Part shown: one piece after another, positions 36,259 through 45,454 of the stretch
How positions within the stretch are numbered: the stretch's first letter is position 1
Layout: each line of letters opens with the position of its first letter
Source of the DNA: Fodinibius sp. Rm-B-1B1-1
GTDB lineage: Bacteria > Bacteroidota > Rhodothermia > Balneolales > Balneolaceae
Direction: 5' to 3'
DNA length: 64,000 nucleotides
NCBI RefSeq assembly: GCF_038594945.1
Contig: NZ_JBCFYD010000001.1
Span: forward strand, 992,001-1,056,000
Notes under the pieces: generated by a model
The model's database searches: none
Told to the model about the DNA's origin: nothing
What the model saw: only the letters and a program-made list of their open reading frames with translations
Program-made: the position numbers and the translations under genes

Positions 36259-37503
36259 TTAGTTTTCATCCACCACTTTTAATCCCTCAAAGTCGATATT
36301 GAGATTCACTGGTCGTGGAAATGAAATGACATAGGCATCCTCGTGAAAATCGGTCATAATTTGCTGAATATTGGAGGCATCATCGAATTGGTTAAAAACC
36401 CCTATCAATACCTCGTAATAGTTTTTCCGTTTGATAATGAAAATCTTTTCGGTAGCATTAGATAAAGAATTATTTAGCCGATCAACGGCATGGTTTCTTA
36501 CGCGTTGAGCCGGCGATAAATTATATGAGGCAAAAATTTGCACGTAATTTCCGGCTGGTAGTAGTTGGGCTTTTCCTGTTTCTGAGTTTACAGAAACGGG
36601 ATTAAGTGAGCCTTTAAGATTCCCCAAAGCCAATTTAAGATCATCGATTTGTTGTTCAAGGTTATTCATGCGCACCATCAGGGAATCAATATCCGTCCGA
36701 TTATTTTGAATGGTTGAATCATGCTGCTGATCATTTTGATCGCTGCGTCCTTCCAATTGATCAAGCTGTGCATTTAGTTTATCAATGCGATCAACCTGAG
36801 CCATAAAGAGTTTATAGTCAGATTGACTTAAATCGGCAGGGACTGGTTTCCAGGATGGATGAATAGCTTTGGCTTTTCCAAAGTTGAGGCGAATTCCAGC
36901 AGTCAATGAATTAATAAGATCAGAGCCCCAACCTTCGGTTTCGTTATCCAATTCGTTTGATCCAATGTGATAATCGTAATGGGTGAACAGGTCAACGGTA
37001 TTAGTGAGCTTGTAGGCCAAGCCGCCCCCAAGGTTATAGCTGGAGTTGTGATTAGATATTTCGTCCTCAGAACTGCGATAATTATAGAGATCGTATCCGA
37101 GACCGGCGGTTAAAAAGGGATTAAAACGCTCGGTGATCTGGTTAATCATCAACAGTTGGTTTAAGTTGATAATATTGCGAAACGCAATCTGGTTTAGATT
37201 CGTCTCAAACGGTCGGTCCAGTCCCCTGATTTGCGTACGTTGATAGCCGAGTTCAAGTGACCATATTGGGGTTAAAGCGTATTGCACCCCGAGGCCAAAA
37301 GTGGGGGTGTCTTTAATATTCGTGGTGAAGTTACTTGACAAGAAATACTCATTTCGATTGGTATCACCGAGGCTTGTTCCTCCATTAACGGTTACGCTAA
37401 CTCTACGAAAATCGTATCCTTGATGGTTTTGTCCCCAGCTAACAAGTGAGATCAACATGAATATGAAAAGCCATATACTCTCTTTCTTTATTGATGAAAT
37501 CAT
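36259..37503 (-). CDS. Outer-membrane beta-barrel protein with coiled coil and SPOR domain
   Basis: 414 residues in four parts: a signal peptide (cut after SWG/Q near 25), a beta-barrel of about eight strands to residue 205 (RRVSVTVNGGTSLGD, FGLGVQYALTPIWSLELGY, LTAGLGYDLYNYRS, LTAGIRLNFGKA), a coiled coil at about 230-290 with heptads (IDKLNAQLDQLEGR, IDSLMVRMNNLEQQIDDLK), and a C-terminal SPOR domain at about 325-402 (NYVQIFASYNLSPAQRV, KNYYEVLIGVFNQFDDA). SPOR domains bind denuded septal peptidoglycan. The protein could therefore tether the outer membrane to the wall, replacing an OmpA domain. Single minus-strand gene divergent from hutI. Confidence 0.82.
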   Translation of the reverse strand: MISSIKKESIWLFIFMLISLVSWGQNHQGYDFRRVSVTVNGGTSLGDTNRNEYFLSSNFTTNIKDTPTFGLGVQYALTPIWSLELGYQRTQIRGLDRPFETNLNQIAFRNIINLNQLLMINQITERFNPFLTAGLGYDLYNYRSSEDEISNHNSSYNLGGGLAYKLTNTVDLFTHYDYHIGSNELDNETEGWGSDLINSLTAGIRLNFGKAKAIHPSWKPVPADLSQSDYKLFMAQVDRIDKLNAQLDQLEGRSDQNDQQHDSTIQNNRTDIDSLMVRMNNLEQQIDDLKLALGNLKGSLNPVSVNSETGKAQLLPAGNYVQIFASYNLSPAQRVRNHAVDRLNNSLSNATEKIFIIKRKNYYEVLIGVFNQFDDASNIQQIMTDFHEDAYVISFPRPVNLNIDFEGLKVVDEN

Positions 37504-37695
37504 AATTACTCCCTCCTAAAAAAGCCGTTTTATAATATTGTCTTTGTGATGCCCTCTCTTTTTTTACGGCATCTGATATAAAATCTACACAGAAGAGAGC
37601 ATATAGTCATGTTTGAATCTTCTAATTATTTGGGCTATTTGTTATTATCATGATTGCAATATAAAAACAGGAATTTGGGTTAATAACACAGCAAT

Positions 37696-38910
37696 ATGCC
37701 AGTACTAACGAACATCGGATTTTTGGCAACATGTATAGATGAAGGGGCGCAGGGCGAGATCCATCCTCAAAAAAATGCAGCTATAGCCTGGCAGGATGAT
37801 ACTATACAATGGGTGGGGCAGGAAAAGGATCTGCCCGAAAAATATGCTGACGAAAAAGTATTTGATGCTAATGGGAAGATGGTGGTTCCGGGACTGATTG
37901 ATTGCCACACGCACCTGGCTTTTGGCGGATGGCGTCCCGATGAATTTGCAATGCGGGTGCAGGGTAAAAGTTATCTCGAAATAGCAAAAGCCGGCGGTGG
38001 AATTCTTTCTACGGTGAAAGAAACCCGAAAAGCGCCCGAGGATGGGTTGTATGAAAAGGCATCTGAGTTTTTGAAAGAGATGGTCAAGCTGGGGGTAACC
38101 ACTGTGGAATGCAAGAGTGGATATGGACTTACGGTGGAGGATGAGTTAAAAACATTGCGCGTATATCGTCGGTTGGCTGAGGATCAGGAGCTTGGTATGG
38201 TGTCTACTTTTCTGGGTGCCCATACTATTCCACCGGAATATAAAGATGATCGAGAGGGGTACATCAATTTAGTGATTAGCGAGATGATACCCGCGGTGGC
38301 TGAGCATAATCTGGCCGAGTTTTGTGATATTTTTACCGAGGAGTCGGCGTTTACGGTTGAGGAGTCGCGACGTATTTTGTTAGCTGCAAAAGCAGCGGGG
38401 CTGACGCCCAAGCTACATGCCGATCAGCTGACTTCATGCGGTGGGGCTGAGCTGGCAGCGGAAGTAGAGGCGGCCAGCGCGGATCACTTGGAGAAAATTT
38501 CTGATGACGGCATTGAGGCGATGGCAAAAGCTGGTGTTGTGGGCGTGACGCTGCCGCTGGCATCGCTCTACACGCAGGAAGATTTTCTGGATTGTCGCCG
38601 TTTGGTGAAAGGAGGAGTGGATGTTGCTGTGGCTACGGATTTTAATCCTGGGTCGGCGCCCAGCTATGATTTGCCACTGGCGATGATGTTAACTTGCAAC
38701 CAAGGACGGTTGACCCCGGCCGAAGTGCTGAAGGGGGCGACCATTTATGCAGCTAAAGCTATAAAGCGGGATTATAAATTGGGTTCTATAGAGCGGGGAA
38801 AACAGGCAGATTTTGCCATTATTGATGCTCCAAATCCAGATTTTTGGATGTATCATTATCGAGGGGCTAACTGCTTGGGGACGTTTGTGAAGGGAGAAAA
38901 GTTAGTTTAA
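37696..38910 (+). CDS. hutI: Imidazolonepropionase
   Basis: 404 residues, the normal HutI length. Metal ligands and substrate residues are visible: H71 and H73 in GLIDCHTHLAFGG, ECKSGYGL, GAHTIPPEY, KLHADQLTSCGGAELAAE and ATDFNPGSAPS with the catalytic Asp. It opens the imidazolone ring to form N-formimidoyl-L-glutamate, the third step in the pathway. It has a 190-bp upstream region shared with the divergent SPOR-barrel gene and is followed by a VOC gene after 146 bp. Confidence 0.96.
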   Translation: MPVLTNIGFLATCIDEGAQGEIHPQKNAAIAWQDDTIQWVGQEKDLPEKYADEKVFDANGKMVVPGLIDCHTHLAFGGWRPDEFAMRVQGKSYLEIAKAGGGILSTVKETRKAPEDGLYEKASEFLKEMVKLGVTTVECKSGYGLTVEDELKTLRVYRRLAEDQELGMVSTFLGAHTIPPEYKDDREGYINLVISEMIPAVAEHNLAEFCDIFTEESAFTVEESRRILLAAKAAGLTPKLHADQLTSCGGAELAAEVEAASADHLEKISDDGIEAMAKAGVVGVTLPLASLYTQEDFLDCRRLVKGGVDVAVATDFNPGSAPSYDLPLAMMLTCNQGRLTPAEVLKGATIYAAKAIKRDYKLGSIERGKQADFAIIDAPNPDFWMYHYRGANCLGTFVKGEKLV

Positions 38911-39056
38911 AAAAATAACTTACTATTATTTTTCCTTACCCTTATCAGGGTTAAGCAAGCTTAGAAAAGGGGATTCCCCTACAGCATTTTTGGAACTGAA
39001 TTGGTTATGGTGTCGTAGAACTACGACAATTAAAACCCTAAATAAGAGAGGATGTT

Positions 39057-39455
39057 ATGGCACCAAAAACAATGCGAAAATTAGAGAAGGCTGTAGCGTG
39101 GTTTGAAATTCCCGCGAAGAAACTAAGCAGAGCCAAAAAGTTTTATCAGTCTATTTTTGATATTGAAATGCAAGACATGGAAATGGATAATGATTTAAAG
39201 ATGACCATGTTTCCGGTAGAAGAAGGTGGTGTGGGTGGAGCAATTTGTGAACACAAAGAATTTTATACTCCCAGTCACGAGGGTACGTTGGTTTACATTA
39301 GCGCCAATCCTGATCTACAGAAGGTGCTGGATAAAGTAGAACCCAACGGAGGCAAGGTTATCCAGAAGAAGACTATTATTACCGACGAGTATGGGTATAT
39401 GGCCATTATCGAAGATACGGAAGGGAATCGTATAGCCTTACATTCTAATCATTAA
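39057..39455 (+). CDS. VOC superfamily (glyoxalase-like) protein
   Basis: 132 residues, single vicinal-oxygen-chelate unit of the YcgJ/PhnB-like secreted-enzyme-free type: VAWFEIPAKKLSRAKKFYQSIFDIEM is the first beta-alpha unit (read in parts), GGVGGAICEH the central strand, and YGYMAIIEDTEGNRIALHS the end motif. Family members bind a metal through His/Glu pairs and act as dioxygenases, lyases or resistance proteins; the reaction cannot be assigned. A strong terminator follows immediately. Confidence 0.83.
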   Translation: MAPKTMRKLEKAVAWFEIPAKKLSRAKKFYQSIFDIEMQDMEMDNDLKMTMFPVEEGGVGGAICEHKEFYTPSHEGTLVYISANPDLQKVLDKVEPNGGKVIQKKTIITDEYGYMAIIEDTEGNRIALHSNH

Positions 39456-39465
39456 AGAGTTCTGA

Positions 39466-39499
39466 AATGCTGCCAACAAAAATTGGCAGCATTCTTTTG
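39466..39499 (+). terminator. Rho-independent terminator after the VOC gene
   Basis: Arms AATGCTGCCAA (39466-39476) and TTGGCAGCATT (39483-39493) form a perfect 11-bp stem with a six-base loop, followed by CTTTTGTT. It insulates the antiporter gene beginning at 39556. Confidence 0.85.
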
Positions 39500-39555
39500 T
39501 TAACAAAATAGTATCGTTAGTATTTACTGCTATTTCATAAACGAATAAATGTACT

Positions 39556-40629
39556 GTGGTAACAACGATACTCTTTTTCATTGTCGGACTTGTATTGCTA
39601 ATAGCGGGGGCTGAATTATTGGTACGTGGGGCCTCAACTTTGGCGGCGCGGATAGGAATGACACCCCTCGTTATTGGATTAACGGTGGTAGCCTTTGGCA
39701 CAAGTGCCCCCGAATTGGCTATCAGTATGCAGTCGGGCCTTGCAGGAGAAGACGCCCTGCTTTTAGGTAATATTATTGGCAGTAATATTTTTAATGTACT
39801 CTTTATTTTGGGGGTATCAGCATTGATTACGCCATTGGTTGTCTCAAAAAATCTCATCAAGCTCGATGTGCCATTGATGGTTGGGATCTCGTTTGTGCTG
39901 TACTTTTTTGCTTGGGATGGGTTGGTGAGTCGGTTGGAAGGAGGTATCCTTTTTGGGGCTTTGGTTCTGTACGTGGGGTATCTGATTTATGATGCTCAGA
40001 AGTCAAATCATTCGTCTTCCATAGAGGATGAATCGTCACAAAATGAAAGATATTCAACTCGTCACTGGTTTTGGGATGGCGTTCTTATTGTTGTGGGATT
40101 AGCTTTATTAGTTATAGGAGCTCAATGGCTGGTTGATGGAGCAGTCACCTTTGCCGAATACATCGGAGTGAGCAGCTTGGTAGTGGGGTTGACTATTGTA
40201 GCAGCGGGTACGTCTCTTCCAGAGGTGGCAACGTCGATATTGGCAAGTGTTAAGGGGCAACGCGATTTAGCCGTAGGTAATATTGTGGGCAGTAACCTGT
40301 TTAATATCATGTGTATTATTGGCCTTACAGCCACGGTTTTGCCCAATGGAATTACTGTGCAGCAGGGCGTTATTGGGTTTGACCTCCCCATAATGATTGC
40401 CGCCGCTATAATGTGTCTGCCCATCTTTTTTACCGGCAATGTGATTAGCCGCTGGGAGGGGATCCTCTTTTTGGGATATTACATTGCCTTTACCTTATAT
40501 TTAATTTTAACGGCAACCGAGCACCATTTGACTCCTTTGTTTAATGCCGCAATGGGATGGTTTGTGCTACCCATGACAATTATTACCGGTATCATAATCC
40601 TTATTAAAGAACTTAGAAACAGAACATAA
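39556..40629 (+). CDS. CaCA family sodium/calcium antiporter (YrbG-like)
   Basis: 357 residues with two homologous halves of five membrane segments. Each half has an alpha repeat: GMTPLVIGLTVVAFGTSAPELA with GNIIGSNIFNVLFILG, and GVSSLVVGLTIVAAGTSLPEVA with GNIVGSNLFNIMCIIG (quoted in parts). The acidic residues of the GTSxPE motifs bind the cation. A polar loop with many Ser, Gln and Asn residues connects the halves. The start is GTG at 39556; the ATG at 39549 is out of frame. It is followed 8 bp later by hutG and may be co-transcribed with it. Confidence 0.93.
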   Translation: MVTTILFFIVGLVLLIAGAELLVRGASTLAARIGMTPLVIGLTVVAFGTSAPELAISMQSGLAGEDALLLGNIIGSNIFNVLFILGVSALITPLVVSKNLIKLDVPLMVGISFVLYFFAWDGLVSRLEGGILFGALVLYVGYLIYDAQKSNHSSSIEDESSQNERYSTRHWFWDGVLIVVGLALLVIGAQWLVDGAVTFAEYIGVSSLVVGLTIVAAGTSLPEVATSILASVKGQRDLAVGNIVGSNLFNIMCIIGLTATVLPNGITVQQGVIGFDLPIMIAAAIMCLPIFFTGNVISRWEGILFLGYYIAFTLYLILTATEHHLTPLFNAAMGWFVLPMTIITGIIILIKELRNRT

Positions 40630-40637
40630 TTTTACGC

Positions 40638-41573
40638 ATGTCACAATTAAATCCTATTACTATTGATACTCCACAAACAGCCGATAATGATCCGCGAATC
40701 GGTCAATTGTTGGGTGCAAATATTAATAATGATGATACTCCCAAAGTGGTGGTTATAGGATTTCCCTCAGATAAAGGGGTTGCTATTAATGGCGGACGTA
40801 CCGGCGCGGCAGATGCACCGGAGGCTATTCGGGAGCAGTTATATAAGCTGACGCCCAATCCCGAAAATTATAATGATTTTGTGGATTTGCTTGGTGCTAC
40901 CCGAGATGTGGGGGATCTGAATATCCATTATGAAGTGGAGGAGGATCAACAGAATTTGGGTAAAGTACTGGCTGGTTATGTTGAGCAGGATATAATTCCC
41001 ATCATTTTAGGCGGCGGCCACGAAACAGCCTTCGGACATTTTTCGGGATATGCTGAGGCCGGACTGGAAACAGCGATTTTTAACCTGGATGCGCATGCCG
41101 ATGTGCGTCCGTTGAAAGAGGGAAAAGCACACTCTGGATCGCCCTTTCGTCAGGCGATAGAGCACAAAAGTGAATGTGCCGGAATGTACCTGGTGGCGGG
41201 ATTGCAGCCCCATTCGGTAGCCCGATCGCATCTGCAATACATACAAAAGTCGGGGGGTGAATATTTGTTGCGGGATGAAACGAATATTACCTCTATTTCA
41301 GGTTTTTTTCATCAGCATGAAAACGATCGGCTGATGGTCACCTTCGATATGGACGCGGTGGATCAATCGCAGGCGCCGGGCGTAAGTGCGCCATGTGCCA
41401 ATGGACTCCCATCCGATTTATGGCTGATTGCCGCGTATTTGGCAGGACGTAACGAGCAGGTAACATCTTTCGATTTATCGGAAGTTAATCCGCGCCACGA
41501 CCGCGACAACCAAACAGCAAAACTGGCCGCTCTTACCATTTGGAACTTTTTGCTGGGATTAAGTCAGCGGTAA
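40638..41573 (+). CDS. hutG: Formimidoylglutamase
   Basis: 311 residues of the ureohydrolase (arginase) superfamily. The binuclear manganese ligands are H128 in GGGHETAFGH, D151, H153 and D155 in NLDAHADVRP, and D237 and D239 in TFDMDAVDQ. In the context of hutH, hutU and hutI it should hydrolyse N-formimidoyl-L-glutamate to glutamate and formamide, completing the pathway. Agmatinase is excluded mainly by this context. The CaCA gene ends 8 bp upstream, so translation may be coupled. Confidence 0.92.
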   Translation: MSQLNPITIDTPQTADNDPRIGQLLGANINNDDTPKVVVIGFPSDKGVAINGGRTGAADAPEAIREQLYKLTPNPENYNDFVDLLGATRDVGDLNIHYEVEEDQQNLGKVLAGYVEQDIIPIILGGGHETAFGHFSGYAEAGLETAIFNLDAHADVRPLKEGKAHSGSPFRQAIEHKSECAGMYLVAGLQPHSVARSHLQYIQKSGGEYLLRDETNITSISGFFHQHENDRLMVTFDMDAVDQSQAPGVSAPCANGLPSDLWLIAAYLAGRNEQVTSFDLSEVNPRHDRDNQTAKLAALTIWNFLLGLSQR

Positions 41574-41612
41574 TCAACATGGCGTTTGTTAAACCATTAA
41601 ATGGAATAGGAT

Positions 41613-42000
41613 ATGGCTACGTACAAGCAACCTCCCACAACAGTCGAAGAGTTAATAGCCCCTCTGCCCAAGAGATACAAAATATTTCATTGCGTCTTCA
41701 GAAAATTATAAGAGATATCCTTCCAGAAGTTGATGAAAATGTCAGTGGTGGCAAAAAAATGGTAATGGCTTTATACAGTTTTGATAACCCTAATATTGTT
41801 ATTTGCGGGATACAACCAACTGAAACCATGTGTAAATTATTTTTCCATGGCTGGGAGGCATTGAAAAATAAGGATTTGAGATAGAAGGCTCCGGCAAAAA
41901 TGCCAGGCATATTAAATTACGGACAGAGTCTGATCTTCAGCCAGAAATTATTCAAGAGATGCTTGTAATCGCAAAAAATGAATTGAGATCTGTATTGTAA
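41613..42000 (+). pseudogene. DUF1801 (YdhG-like) gene broken by two frameshifts
   Basis: Three successive frames together give a normal DUF1801 protein of about 125 residues. Frame one (41613 onward) begins MATYKQPPTTVEELIAPLPK, the usual family start. Near 41670 the match moves to a second frame (IQNISLRLQKIIRDILPEV, then ENVSGGKKMVMALYSF) up to a stop at 41884. Near 41872 it moves to a third frame (GFEIEGSGKNARHIKLR, ending in NELRSVL) with a stop at 42000. Each step is a one-base change. The family is small, with a possible ligand-binding role, and its loss seems recent because the residues are otherwise well kept. Two sequencing errors are an alternative. The 180 bp after it up to 42182 holds nothing I recognise. 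Confidence 0.7.
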
Positions 42001-42182
42001 TTGTATGGGTATGTAAAGTACTATGAAGGGTATCTGCATAAATACGGTGCAATTACTGTGTAATCACTTTACATAGTATTATGGTGTGGGAGTTGGCGAA
42101 ATAAACCGGGATGGAACCTTTGCTTGAGGTTTTATGGTTAATGCTGCATTGTTGACAATCCATAAACAGATAAAAGGGTTTC

Positions 42183-42683
42183 ATGTATATATTTCGGCAA
42201 GAGCAGATATTAGATACGTCAGCAGATCAGCTTTGGCAGTTTATATCTCATCCGGCAAATCTAAATGAGATTACACCCCCGGAATTGGATTTTACGATTA
42301 TCAGTGATGTTCCGGATAAAATGTATAATGGTATGTTGGTTGAATATGATGTGAAGCTTCCACTGCTGGGGCATTCGGAATGGGTGACCGAAATCAAGCA
42401 TGTTGTTCCTGGAAAAGAGTTTGTTGATGAGCAGCGGATTGGTCCGTATCGTTTTTGGTATCACCACCACAAAATAGAAGAAGCTCAGTCAGGGGTAAAA
42501 ATGATTGATCAAGTAAGCTATGTACCACCCTATGGTATATTAGGCAAGGTGGTAAATAGATTGCTGATCAGAAATAAGCTGCGCGATATTTTTGACTACC
42601 GAAAACAAGTACTACACCAACGGTATAATTATAGGAAAGCAGAAATGGAACAAGGGGATATGAAAAACCCGCAAAGGTTTTAA
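42183..42683 (+). CDS. SRPBCC (START-like) ligand-binding protein
   Basis: 166 residues. The start FRQEQILDTSADQLWQFISHPANLNEITPPELDF, in parts, is characteristic of the SRPBCC family that includes the cell-division inhibitor SulA-like and YfjG/polyketide-cyclase proteins. VEYDVKLPLLGHSEWVTEI and IGPYRFWYHHHKIEE follow, and MIDQVSYVPPYGILGKVVN closes the helix-grip fold. These proteins bind hydrophobic ligands; substrate unknown. It is a single gene following the DUF1801 pseudogene. Confidence 0.82.
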   Translation: MYIFRQEQILDTSADQLWQFISHPANLNEITPPELDFTIISDVPDKMYNGMLVEYDVKLPLLGHSEWVTEIKHVVPGKEFVDEQRIGPYRFWYHHHKIEEAQSGVKMIDQVSYVPPYGILGKVVNRLLIRNKLRDIFDYRKQVLHQRYNYRKAEMEQGDMKNPQRF

Positions 42684-42711
42684 AACTTAGCGGGGTAATT
42701 ATCAAATGATA

Positions 42712-42803
42712 AAGCTTAACGTGTCATGCTGAACTCGTTTCAGCATCTATAATTGTAGATCCCGAAACAAGTTCGGGATGACATGAAATCTACGCTAAGG
42801 CTT
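42712..42803. repeat. Dispersed palindromic intergenic repeat, copy 2
   Basis: Outer arms AAGCTTAACGT and ACGCTAAGGCTT pair imperfectly. Inside lie TGCTGAACTCGTTTCAGCA (42727-42745) and CCCGAAACAAGTTCGGG (about 42761-42777), each a near-palindrome. Layout and core match the element at 16049-16167. It occupies the space between the convergent SRPBCC and mrp genes, and could double as a transcription stop. Confidence 0.6.
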
Positions 42804-43952
42804 AATCTTGATATCGATTTTCTCTGTGGGGTCTTGTTCCTGGTTACGGATAGCCAGTTGCTGAATCACATTATTTGACAGCTCCACAAATTTTTGGGCC
42901 GATGTTGTTCCCATATCTCCTAACACAATGGGTTTGCCTTCGTCACTGCTTTCACGCACTTTTTGCTCCAGCGGGATTTCTCCAAGAAAGTTCGTACCCA
43001 TGCGCTCAGCAAGATTGCGAACCCCATGCTTGCCAAAGATGTGATATTTTTTCTCCGGCATATCTTCGGGAATGAAATAAGCCATATTTTCGACCATTCC
43101 CAGCACAGGAACATTTACTTTCTTAAACATTGCGACACCTTTTCGGGCATCGTCAAGGGCAACGTCCTGTGGCGTAGAAACAATAACCGCTCCCGTTAAG
43201 GGTACGGTTTGTACCAGTGTAAGCTGGATATCTCCGGTTCCGGGAGGTAAGTCAAGTACCATATAATCCAGTTCGCCCCATTCCACCTCATTCATAAATT
43301 GTTTAACAGCACTCGTCACCATAGGTCCCCGCCAAATCATGGCCTGGTCGGGATCGACGAGCATACCCATGGACAGAAAGCGGACGCCGTATTTTTCTTT
43401 AGGGATAAGTTTCTTTTTCGTAGTAATATTAGGTCGGCCGTGGGCATCCATCATGGTAGGGATGCTCGGGCCGTAAATATCGGTATCCAGCAGGCCCACT
43501 TTTGCACCAGTACGGGCCAATCCGCAAGCCAGGTTTACGGCTACCGTAGATTTTCCAACGCCGCCTTTGCCCGAAGCGACAGCAATAATATTCTTAACGC
43601 CTGAGAGTACCTCATCATCACCTTGCTCTTGTTTCTCTTCACGCTTTTTGCGGTGGCCCTGACCCGGGAATTCGCCTTTATCTTCGTTGTTGCGGAATTT
43701 TGAAATGTTGACCGCGGTGGTGATATCCAAAACAGCATTTTCATCCACAAACTTACGGATAGCATCTTCGCACAATTCCTTGAGCTTGGATTCCAGCTTG
43801 GGATCTTTTTCCGGAAGGTCAATTGTAAAGGTGATGAACGAATCCTGGATAATCAGATCTTCAATCATATCCAGGGTAACCAGATCCTTGTCCATCTCTG
43901 GGTGCATTACATGCGTTAGAGCCGTGCGAACTTGCTGCTTATTAATGGCCAT
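42795..43952 (-). CDS. Mrp/ApbC-type Fe-S cluster carrier ATPase
   Basis: 385 residues. An N-terminal MIP18/DUF59 domain (about 1-90, VRTALTHVMHPEMDKDLV) precedes a ParA/MinD-type P-loop domain with the deviant Walker A ASGKGGVGKSTVAVNLA at about 130-146. Further motifs are DTDIYGPSIPTM and DLPPGTGD (switch II). The CxxC typical of many Mrp proteins is absent in the usual place, where EDMPEKKYHIFG occurs instead. Such shortened sites are known in DUF59-Mrp fusions, and the cluster may be bound differently. Family role: assembly and transfer of iron-sulfur clusters. Confidence 0.88.
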   Translation of the reverse strand: MAINKQQVRTALTHVMHPEMDKDLVTLDMIEDLIIQDSFITFTIDLPEKDPKLESKLKELCEDAIRKFVDENAVLDITTAVNISKFRNNEDKGEFPGQGHRKKREEKQEQGDDEVLSGVKNIIAVASGKGGVGKSTVAVNLACGLARTGAKVGLLDTDIYGPSIPTMMDAHGRPNITTKKKLIPKEKYGVRFLSMGMLVDPDQAMIWRGPMVTSAVKQFMNEVEWGELDYMVLDLPPGTGDIQLTLVQTVPLTGAVIVSTPQDVALDDARKGVAMFKKVNVPVLGMVENMAYFIPEDMPEKKYHIFGKHGVRNLAERMGTNFLGEIPLEQKVRESSDEGKPIVLGDMGTTSAQKFVELSNNVIQQLAIRNQEQDPTEKIDIKIKP

Positions 43953-44298
43953 GTGTTAAAATATCTTCGATTGGGGCTAAATTTTTCAGTCTTGAAAGAT
44001 AAGGATTTCTTGCCAGATGCTAAACGGTTTTTGAGGAAAAAGAATTCAGTTAATAATACGGATTGGAAGGAATGGGTGGCTCTTACACTTTTCTTATACA
44101 CTAACTTCTTATCCCAGTGCTTTGCTTCGGGATGCAAGAACTATCCCTTCCGCAGCAGAGCAGCGGAAGGAGAAAAAGTCATAGGTTGTTGGAGATAATC
44201 AAAGTAAAATGAGTAACAGAATACATTCTCTATTCTATTATGAAATCCGTATTTTGGGCGACTGAAAAGTTTAAATAATACGAAAGTATAACATAACC
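43953..44298. other. Intergenic region without a recognised gene
   Basis: A 346-bp space between the divergent mrp and gcvT genes. Frames in it give no recognisable protein. A hairpin with perfect arms CCTTCCGC (44146-44153) and GCGGAAGG (44163-44170) is the only strong structure; it lacks a T run on the + strand and faces the start of mrp only from a distance. Promoters for both flanking genes must lie here but I could not place them. Confidence 0.4.
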
Positions 44299-45393
44299 AT
44301 GCTGAAACGAACGCCCTTTTATGATCTCCATGAACAAGCCGGAGCGAAACTCATTGACTTTGGCGGATTTGAGATGCCCGTACAGTATGACAGTATCCGC
44401 AAAGAACATAACGCCGTACGTGAAAAGGTGGGTATGTTTGATGTGTCGCATATGGGCGAATTTTATGTAACCGGCGATGAGGCACTGGATTTAATTCAGC
44501 ACGTTACTATTAATGATGCCTCAAAGTTGGTCCCCGGCAAGGCGCAGTACTCTGCCATGTGTTATGAGGACGGTGGGATTGTCGATGATCTGCTGGTGTA
44601 TATGCTCGATGAACATGAATACATTCTGGTGGTAAATGCATCAAATATTGAAAAGGATTTTGACTGGATTGATCAAAACAATTCATTTGATGCTGAGCTT
44701 GCGAACCTTTCTGATGATACGTGCCTGTTGGCTGTGCAGGGGCCCAAAGCCGTGGAAACATTGCAAAAACTGACGGATACCGATCTTTCAGCCATTAAGT
44801 TTTATACTTTTGAACTGGGCACGCTGGCCGGTTTTGATGATGTGACACTTTCGGCTACTGGCTATACGGGCGAAAAGGGATTTGAGCTTTATTTTAACAA
44901 GGATAATGTTGATCCCGAAGCCATTTGGAATGCTATCATGGAAGCCGGATCAGCGTTTGGAATTGAACCGTGTGGACTGGGGGCGCGTGATACGCTGCGA
45001 CTGGAGAAAGGGTTCGCGCTTTATGGTAATGATATCACGAAGGATACTCATCCGTTGGAGGCACGAATGGGTTGGCTCACTAAGCTGGATAAAGGAGATT
45101 TTATAGGTCGGGATGCATTAGTGGAAGCAAAGGAAGAAGGGCTGGATCGAAAATTGGTGGGACTTACTATTGATGATAAGCGCTCAATTCCTCGAAAAGG
45201 TTATACCATTTTTGATGAGGATGACAACGAGATTGGATTTGTAACCAGTGGATCGCGATCTATTACGCTGGGTACGAATATTGCCATGGGCTATGTTTCT
45301 GTTGATTATGCCGAGGAGGGAGAAACAGTTTGCGTAGAAATCCGAAACAAAAAGGCCAAGGCTACAGTAACAAAACCACCGTTTGTGAAATAA
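44299..45393 (+). CDS. gcvT: Glycine cleavage system T protein (aminomethyltransferase)
   Basis: 364 residues, the usual GcvT size. It starts [26 protein letters not shown] and has [39 protein letters not shown] with the catalytic-site Asp in [21 protein letters not shown] and [20 protein letters not shown] (quoted in parts). It transfers the methylene group from the H-protein-bound aminomethyl intermediate to tetrahydrofolate. The other cleavage-system genes are not in the window. comB starts 62 bp downstream. Confidence 0.95.
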   Translation: MLKRTPFYDLHEQAGAKLIDFGGFEMPVQYDSIRKEHNAVREKVGMFDVSHMGEFYVTGDEALDLIQHVTINDASKLVPGKAQYSAMCYEDGGIVDDLLVYMLDEHEYILVVNASNIEKDFDWIDQNNSFDAELANLSDDTCLLAVQGPKAVETLQKLTDTDLSAIKFYTFELGTLAGFDDVTLSATGYTGEKGFELYFNKDNVDPEAIWNAIMEAGSAFGIEPCGLGARDTLRLEKGFALYGNDITKDTHPLEARMGWLTKLDKGDFIGRDALVEAKEEGLDRKLVGLTIDDKRSIPRKGYTIFDEDDNEIGFVTSGSRSITLGTNIAMGYVSVDYAEEGETVCVEIRNKKAKATVTKPPFVK

Positions 45394-45454
45394 CAGTAGC
45401 TGCGGATTTAAATAGTTGCTAATATATCAACAGAGATAAACAAGAGTTTTACAT

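Noticed and set aside
41540-41884. A 114-codon + strand frame starting inside hutG
   Set aside because: Its real content is only the middle part of the frameshifted DUF1801 gene; the first 40 codons are out-of-frame hutG and leader sequence.
43932-44198. An 88-codon + strand frame upstream of gcvT
   Set aside because: No recognisable sequence pattern, starts inside mrp antisense and ends in a hairpin region; treated as chance.
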